Source: 58-81 sp012729145 (lineage in GTDB: Bacteria > Synergistota > Synergistia > Synergistales > Thermovirgaceae). Taken from it: a stretch of 64,000 bases of DNA. The position numbers and the translations under genes are program-made. Below are positions 59,432 to 64,000 of the stretch, in pieces. A model generated the notes under the pieces. It ran no database searches, had not been told where the DNA came from, and was given only the letters and a program-made list of their open reading frames with translations. The stretch is from contig JAXGIW010000001.1 of the NCBI GenBank assembly GCA_040770625.1, forward strand, positions 1-64,000, in the 5' to 3' direction. Within the stretch, counting starts at the first letter, position 1. The number at the start of each line of letters is the position of its first letter.

Positions 59432-60886
59432 ATGATGTTCGACACAGCTCATGAACTGTTCAGGATCGATACGTTCTCCATGGTGATGTCCGCACTGGTG
59501 GTCTTCATGACAGTAGCGGTCTCGATCTACAGCCCAGGCTACTGCGAAGAGAGAACCACCTTCAGAAGAGCCGTTTTCTACGGGGCACCCTGGCTTTTCT
59601 GTCTCTTCTCCTGCCTGGGGGTCGTCTCGGGCAGCTGGTTCATGTTCACTATCTCCGTTGAACTCTCCTCCCTGGCCCTCTTTTTCATCATCCTCCTCCA
59701 GGACCCGAAAGCCGCCCGGCTTTATATCTTCTCCCAGCTCCTGGGAGCGGGGTTTTTACTCACGGGAACTGCTCTCCTGGGCGCCCTGACGGGGGCCACA
59801 GCGATAGGCCCGGTCCCGGGTGATATACTTTGGCTCTTTCTGACCGGTCTTGGCTTCAAGGCGGCCTTCCCCGTTCTGCATTTCTGGTTGCCCCAGGTAC
59901 ACGGGAAAGCCCCTACACCGGCAAGCGCCCTTCTTTCAGGTTTTGCTGTCAAGATAGGGGTCTTCGGCATCGCCAGGCTGGTATCGCCCGACACCGGAAC
60001 TGTTCTCCCATTCCTGGGATCCGTCATGGCCATTTACGGTGTCGGCCAGGCTCTGCTGCAGCACGATGCCAAAAGACTTTTGGCCTACCATACCGTTAGC
60101 CAGCTGGGATATATCGTCACTGCCCTGGGGGCGGGGACCAGCCTGGGCATAGCCGCAGGGTTCTTCCACACGGTGGCCCACGCCCTCTTCAAGGGCCTTC
60201 TTTTCCTCTCTGTGGGAACCCTGGAAAAAGTCTACGGAACAAAGGACCTGGATCACCTTGGAGGAGCAGCCAGGGAACTGCCCTTAACTTTTTCGCTCTT
60301 CCTTGTGGGAGCCCTGGCCATTTCCGGCTTCCCGGGGTTCAGCGGTTACGCCAGCAAGGCCATGGTAAAAGCGGCCCTCTATGAGATCCCAAACCCGTTA
60401 TGGTACTGGGCTCTGCAGGCCGCAGGAGTGGGAACTGTGATATCCTTCTGCAAGGTAGGTTACTTCGCCTTTATCAGGGAACGCGACCCGGGTCTTCGCC
60501 CCCACCGGGAACATATGCCAGGAGGCAGAAAAGACCTCATGAGGAACACGGGAATGGCGCTGCCTGCCGCCGCAACGTTGACACTGGGCATATTCCCGGG
60601 ATTCTTCGCGGGCCTTGGCGGCCTGGAGAGCAATTCCCTTTTCGGGATGAAGGATCTCCTCCCTGCAGCGGCGACCTTTGCCCTGGGAATATCATTATTC
60701 TGGATATTGAGGAAATGGTTCGGATCGGGAAAGCACGAGATCCCCGACATCGACACTCTCATTTCGAAGGGCAGCCGACTCTCAGCGCCGGTATTCAGCA
60801 TATTGCAGTCGATGAACTGCGGCCTTCTGCGTTTCTATATCGTTGCCGTCGTTGCCGCCGGACTGGCCCTGATGTTCCTGATGTAG
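59432..60886 (+). CDS. Second NuoL/M/N-like proton-conducting membrane subunit
   Basis: The 484-aa protein is of the same superfamily but only distantly similar to MnhD. TM5 Glu in FTISVELSSLALFFIILLQD, TM7 Lys in LGFKAAFPVLHFWLPQVHG, and DAKRLLAYHTVSQLGYIVTA. It probably replaces the N-terminal antiporter part of MrpA, which is missing as a full-length gene. ATG-ATG start after AGAGG. Completes the Mrp-like complex (E, F, G, MbhD, MbhE-B, C, D, and this subunit). Confidence 0.88.
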   Translation: MMFDTAHELFRIDTFSMVMSALVVFMTVAVSIYSPGYCEERTTFRRAVFYGAPWLFCLFSCLGVVSGSWFMFTISVELSSLALFFIILLQDPKAARLYIFSQLLGAGFLLTGTALLGALTGATAIGPVPGDILWLFLTGLGFKAAFPVLHFWLPQVHGKAPTPASALLSGFAVKIGVFGIARLVSPDTGTVLPFLGSVMAIYGVGQALLQHDAKRLLAYHTVSQLGYIVTALGAGTSLGIAAGFFHTVAHALFKGLLFLSVGTLEKVYGTKDLDHLGGAARELPLTFSLFLVGALAISGFPGFSGYASKAMVKAALYEIPNPLWYWALQAAGVGTVISFCKVGYFAFIRERDPGLRPHREHMPGGRKDLMRNTGMALPAAATLTLGIFPGFFAGLGGLESNSLFGMKDLLPAAATFALGISLFWILRKWFGSGKHEIPDIDTLISKGSRLSAPVFSILQSMNCGLLRFYIVAVVAAGLALMFLM

Positions 60887-60936
60887 CTCCCGTTGGACCA
60901 AAAACCATTTGAATGAACAGGAAAGGAATGATATGC

Positions 60937-61548
60937 ATGAGCACAGACAAGGACGTCAAGAAGGAGATCCTGGTTCCCGGGGGGTACGCCCGAGCCTTCG
61001 AGGTGAAGGCCGGGGAGCTGTTCACCGTTACCGACATGGATGGGGGACAGATAGCCGATCTTGTGGCATTCAACGCAAGGGACCTTTCTGAGAAGCTCTC
61101 TCCTTCGCACACGCGGCTGGCACTCCACTCGATCAGGTTCAAAGTTGGGGACTCCCTGCGGACCAACCTGCGGCGGCCCATGATGGAGATCGTCGAGGAC
61201 ACGGTAGGTACCCACGACATGCTTATACCCGCTTGCGACGAACAGAGGTACAGCGTCGACTACGGTATCGATAACCACAGAAGCTGCGTTGCAAACTTCG
61301 AGGAGGTACTTGTCCCCTGGAGGATAGAACGGAGCGGGATACCGGATCCCCTCAATATATTCGAGAACGCCTCAATTGACTCCAACGGCGCCCTGGTCCA
61401 CCTTCCCGTCGTCTCCAGCGCCGGTGACAACATCACCTTCAGGGCACTGATGGACCTGGTCTGTGCCGTATCGGCCTGCCCCATGGACCTGAACATCACC
61501 GGCGGGGACAGGATAACGGATATCCTTGTGACGATAAGGGACCGATAG
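60937..61548 (+). CDS. DUF1989 (urea-carboxylase-associated) family protein
   Basis: About 203 aa. The family pattern is clear: ILVPGGYARAFEVKAGELFT, then DGGQIADLVAFNA, SPSHTRLALHSIRFKVGD and MLIPACDEQRYSVDYGI with a probable metal-binding Cys and His in DNHRSCVANFEE. Members are linked to urea carboxylase or allophanate pathways, but none of those genes is here. ATG codons at 60913, 60928 and 60937 are possible; I used the last because AGGAAAGG lies 10 nt before it. Same strand as the antiporter operon, 50 nt after it. Confidence 0.85.
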   Translation: MSTDKDVKKEILVPGGYARAFEVKAGELFTVTDMDGGQIADLVAFNARDLSEKLSPSHTRLALHSIRFKVGDSLRTNLRRPMMEIVEDTVGTHDMLIPACDEQRYSVDYGIDNHRSCVANFEEVLVPWRIERSGIPDPLNIFENASIDSNGALVHLPVVSSAGDNITFRALMDLVCAVSACPMDLNITGGDRITDILVTIRDR

Positions 61549-61583
61549 GCAAGCATAAACTTACCTGGCAGATACCCTGCAAC

Positions 61584-62105
61584 CTAGAACTTTCTGCTGT
61601 CGTAGGCCCAGTGAAGGAGGGCCTGCCGTTGCCTGCTCCGGCAGTGAAGGTCGCCTGCAAAGCAGTTCTTCCTTATCTGGGCGATATGCCTTGTCATGGC
61701 TTTCCAGCGGGCTATCTGACGAAGGTCGTCGGGGCATCTGCGCCCCATGTAGTACCTGCAGTACCACTGGAACCAGCCCCTGGGGTCCTCGTGGTAGATC
61801 CACCCTTTCTGCACCCAGTATGAAAGGGGTTTTGAGGCGTTCAACCCGAAAAGGTTCAGGGCCGGGTCGTGGCGTTCATGGCAGAGCCTGGCATTCTCGA
61901 ACCAGTAGTCAGGGAATTCCGCCCGGCAGTCGGTCATGTACTTGCCCCCGAAGACGCCCAGTTCAAGCATCTCTGCGGGGGTAAGGTCCGGCCTGAGATC
62001 GGGGTGAAAGTTCTTGCCCTCAGGCTCGGACAGCACATAGGTATAGCCCTGCTGCATGAGGTCGTTCACCGTTACTGTTGTTCCAGGGATCACGATATCC
62101 TCCAA
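61584..62105 (-). CDS. Conserved hypothetical protein, aromatic-rich
   Basis: 173 aa. I do not recognise a named domain. It begins MEDIVIPGTTVTVNDLMQQG. The sequence is rich in Trp, Tyr and Arg (YWFENARLCHERHDPALNLF, then WVQKGWIYHEDPRGWFQWYC and RYYMGRRCPDDLRQI), with no signal peptide or TM. Similar compact, aromatic-rich hypotheticals occur in bacteria, plants and fungi, as far as I recall. Convergent with the DUF1989 gene and 23 nt after the PRTase gene, with which it may be co-transcribed. Confidence 0.7.
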   Translation of the reverse strand: MEDIVIPGTTVTVNDLMQQGYTYVLSEPEGKNFHPDLRPDLTPAEMLELGVFGGKYMTDCRAEFPDYWFENARLCHERHDPALNLFGLNASKPLSYWVQKGWIYHEDPRGWFQWYCRYYMGRRCPDDLRQIARWKAMTRHIAQIRKNCFAGDLHCRSRQRQALLHWAYDSRKF

Positions 62106-62128
62106 AACCCGTCCAAAGAATCTTTTGC

Positions 62129-62677
62129 TTACAAGGGGAAAACGGGTAGCCTCTCCAGGAAGACCAGGTCCGACCCGTCGTAGCCGCCCTCTTCGAGCAG
62201 GACCGCCGCCTTGCAGACCACTTCTGCGCCGGCCTTCTCCAGGAGGCTCTGGACCGCCCTTAAAGACCCCCCTGTGGAGACCACATCGTCAACCACGCAG
62301 ACCCGTTTGCCCTCTATCTTCTTCCTGTCAACTCCGTCCAGGACGAGGATCTGCTTGCCCTGGGTCGTAATGGAGAGGACCTCCTCCACCAGGGGTTCTT
62401 CCATGTAGCTTTTTACGGACTTGCGGACCGTCACGTAGTTGACGCCAAGCCGCCGGGCAATGGAGTGGGTCAGGGGTATCCCCTTGGCTTCAAGACAGAC
62501 CAGCATATCGATCCTGCCCGCGGGTAGCCTGGAGGCCAGATCCTCGGCTGTCTTCTCCACCAGCTCGGTGTCGCCCAGCATAACGAAGGATGCGATGATA
62601 AGGTTCTCTGAAACCTTGACCTTGGGAAGCGCCCTTGTCAGACCTGCGACCTTAAGCTCGTAGAAACCGTTGCTCAC
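62129..62677 (-). CDS. Purine phosphoribosyltransferase (Apt/Xpt-like)
   Basis: 182 aa from the GTG at 62677, which overlaps the permease stop (GTGA). The type I PRTase PRPP-binding motif is RVCVVDDVVSTGGSLRAV (about 120-137), with ICL-type residues in CLEAKGIPLTHSIARRLG and the flexible loop TVRKSVKSYMEEP. The base cannot be fixed by eye (adenine, xanthine or guanine). The upstream overlapping permease is of a nucleobase family, supporting salvage of imported purines. Confidence 0.85.
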   Translation of the reverse strand: MSNGFYELKVAGLTRALPKVKVSENLIIASFVMLGDTELVEKTAEDLASRLPAGRIDMLVCLEAKGIPLTHSIARRLGVNYVTVRKSVKSYMEEPLVEEVLSITTQGKQILVLDGVDRKKIEGKRVCVVDDVVSTGGSLRAVQSLLEKAGAEVVCKAAVLLEEGGYDGSDLVFLERLPVFPL

Positions 62678-63777
62678 AGCCCGAACACCACCTTGATGGC
62701 CAGTCCCGCCACCAGGCCGTAGAAGGGGTTCCACCTGGCCGAGACAAGCACCGTGCTGCCGATGACCATTCCCCATGGAGAAAAGCCGAAAGGACCTGCG
62801 AACTCCGGGGCCATGGCAAGGGCACCCTGGATGTTCGTGGCGAAGGTGACGAATGTTCCCAGAATGAACAGGAAACCAGCTATGGAGGAACGGTGAACGT
62901 ACCTTCCGATTGTTGGAAGAAGTTTGAAGAGAAGGATGGCCGCCATGATGCCCATCATCAGGACCGAGGAGAGGAGAGGCCGGGGTGCCGTAGCGGTTCC
63001 GGATATTATGGCCTCCACCGGGCCTCCACCGAAGAGGGTGGAACCGATATCGGCCAGGCTGGAGTAGATCGCCAGGTGATCTATGTTGGTTTCGGCCCCT
63101 GCTATGCTTCCGGTTATCTTGCCGAAGCTTATGTTGGCGCCAATGTTAAGGCAGGCCAGGGCGAGGGCCCCGAGAAGTACCCTCCTGTTGGTCCAGAACT
63201 TCCACTCGATGTTGCCGAAACGGAAGCGCTCATTCGCGAGATCAGCCACGGGTTCGTCCTTCACCAGGGTGGGGTACCGTTTAAGGAAGTTGTAGGCCAC
63301 AGTGGATACGATTACGGAGATAATTATCGTCTTGGCCAGATCCTTCGTCACGAACCAGACCGCCAGGGCCGAAGCCATGGAGACCATGCCCGAGTACTTC
63401 TCCGAGCGGAGCAGTTCTACAGAGACATAGGCCAGCATTATTCCGACGCCGGCCATCATGGACGTGACTATGATCGGGCCGATGAACTCGACTATCGCTT
63501 CGTTGAGCCCGAGCAACGATGGTATCAGCAGGAAGACCGCACCCCAGAAGACGAGGCTCAGGCGTTCCCTTATATCGTTGCCCATGGTCCCTGCGAGTGT
63601 GATGGTCTCGGCCTGGAAGGATATGGTAGCAACCGAGTTGAAGGCCAGAGAACCCACTATGCCTATGAGGAAGGCGATCGAAGTGGGCAAGGCCGCGAAC
63701 CCGAAGCTCAGGGCAAGGATACCCTGGGGGATACCGTTAAGAACTACCGCAATTGCCGTAAGAATATCAGTGATCAT
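62674..63777 (-). CDS. NCS2/AzgA-like nucleobase permease
   Basis: About 367 aa, 10-12 TM helices: MITDILTAIAVVLNGIPQGI, ATISFQAETITLAGTMGNDI, LYIS-type repeats, and the conserved NCS2-like TGSIAGAETNIDHLAIYSSL and FGGGPVEAIISGTATAPRPL. It is shorter than classic UraA/AzgA proteins and may be a divergent branch. ATG at 63777; the GTG at 63789 sits on top of the ribosome site. Directly upstream of the phosphoribosyltransferase with a 4-nt overlap, so uptake and salvage are coupled. Confidence 0.82.
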   Translation of the reverse strand: MITDILTAIAVVLNGIPQGILALSFGFAALPTSIAFLIGIVGSLAFNSVATISFQAETITLAGTMGNDIRERLSLVFWGAVFLLIPSLLGLNEAIVEFIGPIIVTSMMAGVGIMLAYVSVELLRSEKYSGMVSMASALAVWFVTKDLAKTIIISVIVSTVAYNFLKRYPTLVKDEPVADLANERFRFGNIEWKFWTNRRVLLGALALACLNIGANISFGKITGSIAGAETNIDHLAIYSSLADIGSTLFGGGPVEAIISGTATAPRPLLSSVLMMGIMAAILLFKLLPTIGRYVHRSSIAGFLFILGTFVTFATNIQGALAMAPEFAGPFGFSPWGMVIGSTVLVSARWNPFYGLVAGLAIKVVFGL

Positions 63778-63890
63778 GACAGCGGACACTCCTTATCTTA
63801 CATTTACGCCCATGATGACGTTAATGTGAGGTGTTATATCGAAAAGAGTATAGCGCTGATGTCCTCCACAGAAAAGCCCTTCCCCGTATC

Positions 63891-64000
63891 TCAATCGACA
63901 GATTCTCTTTCGAAGCGGCTTACAAGGTCCCCGTCTTCGTCGGTTATCACAAAAGCGAAGGCCTTCCCCTCGGGATCAAGTTCGAAACGGACCATTCCGA
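63891..64000 (-). CDS. C-terminal end of an unidentified protein (cut by window)
   Basis: The minus strand ends with an open frame reading MVRFELDPEGKAFAFVITDE and then DGDLVSRFERESVD before a TGA at 63891-63893. It may be the tail of a longer gene beginning outside the window, or a short gene starting at the ATG at 63995. Nothing identifies it. Between it and the permease (63778-63890) there is no gene. Confidence 0.5.
   Translation of the reverse strand, partial: GMVRFELDPEGKAFAFVITDEDGDLVSRFERESVD

Overview
The window looks like a chromosomal segment of a Synergistota-type bacterium: an anaerobic, amino-acid-fermenting diderm. Outer-membrane and lipid A genes (bamA, lpxD, lpxC, fabZ) sit on the same segment as a housekeeping block in Firmicutes order, lepB-rbgA-rnhB-yraN-comM-dprA-smg-topA-trmFO-xerC-hslV-hslU-codY. 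Indolepyruvate:ferredoxin oxidoreductase, a giant 2-hydroxyacyl-CoA dehydratase activase, a Mrp-type antiporter and a probable selenoprotein peroxiredoxin fit that lifestyle. The assignment is inferred from gene content, not from a marker-gene search. Base composition is GC-rich, except for an AT-richer patch at about 30.9-34.2 kb.

Layout. 1-5.2 kb (minus strand): envelope operon bamA, an unrecognised barrel-like exported protein, lpxD, lpxC, fabZ (cut by the window edge). 5.3-6.6 kb: a sigma-70-family factor and a one-TM protein with anti-sigma-like topology, separated by an 18-bp tandem repeat. 6.7-7.7 kb: a histidine phosphatase and a Lys-Glu-Thr tRNA operon with a clear promoter and terminator. 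7.9-11.3 kb: argH, Ppx/GppA, DUF501, S1 protein. 11.4-24.0 kb: the codY-to-lepB block. 24.1-30.1 kb: an orphan pseudopilin, iorAB, a thioesterase, MOSC protein, nifU, nifS and a CoA-binding protein. A DtxR/IdeR-like operator lies just downstream of the nifS promoter. 30.3-37 kb is accessory: tRNA-Ser, a frameshifted propeller/HD-GYP sensor, a structured leader before a DUF1847 gene, an MBL hydrolase, an exported [2Fe-2S] thioredoxin-like protein and the UGA-containing peroxiredoxin. 37.1-55.3 kb: kynureninase, leucyl aminopeptidase, the activase, then mixed transport, nitrogen and stress genes with several decayed or frameshifted loci. 55.4-60.9 kb: a Mrp/Mbh-type antiporter operon on the plus strand. 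60.9-64 kb: DUF1989, a conserved hypothetical, a purine PRTase with its permease, and a partial gene.

The genes suggest peptide and amino-acid degradation (aminopeptidase, kynureninase, IorAB, activase) that yields reduced ferredoxin. The Mrp-like complex would handle ion gradients, CodY may sense nutrient status, and iron may control Fe-S assembly. No phage, insertion sequence or CRISPR array was seen. Three homopolymer frameshifts (31.77, 53.53 and 57.3 kb) and one gene lacking a canonical start (54.6 kb) could be real lesions, phase-variable tracts or sequencing errors.
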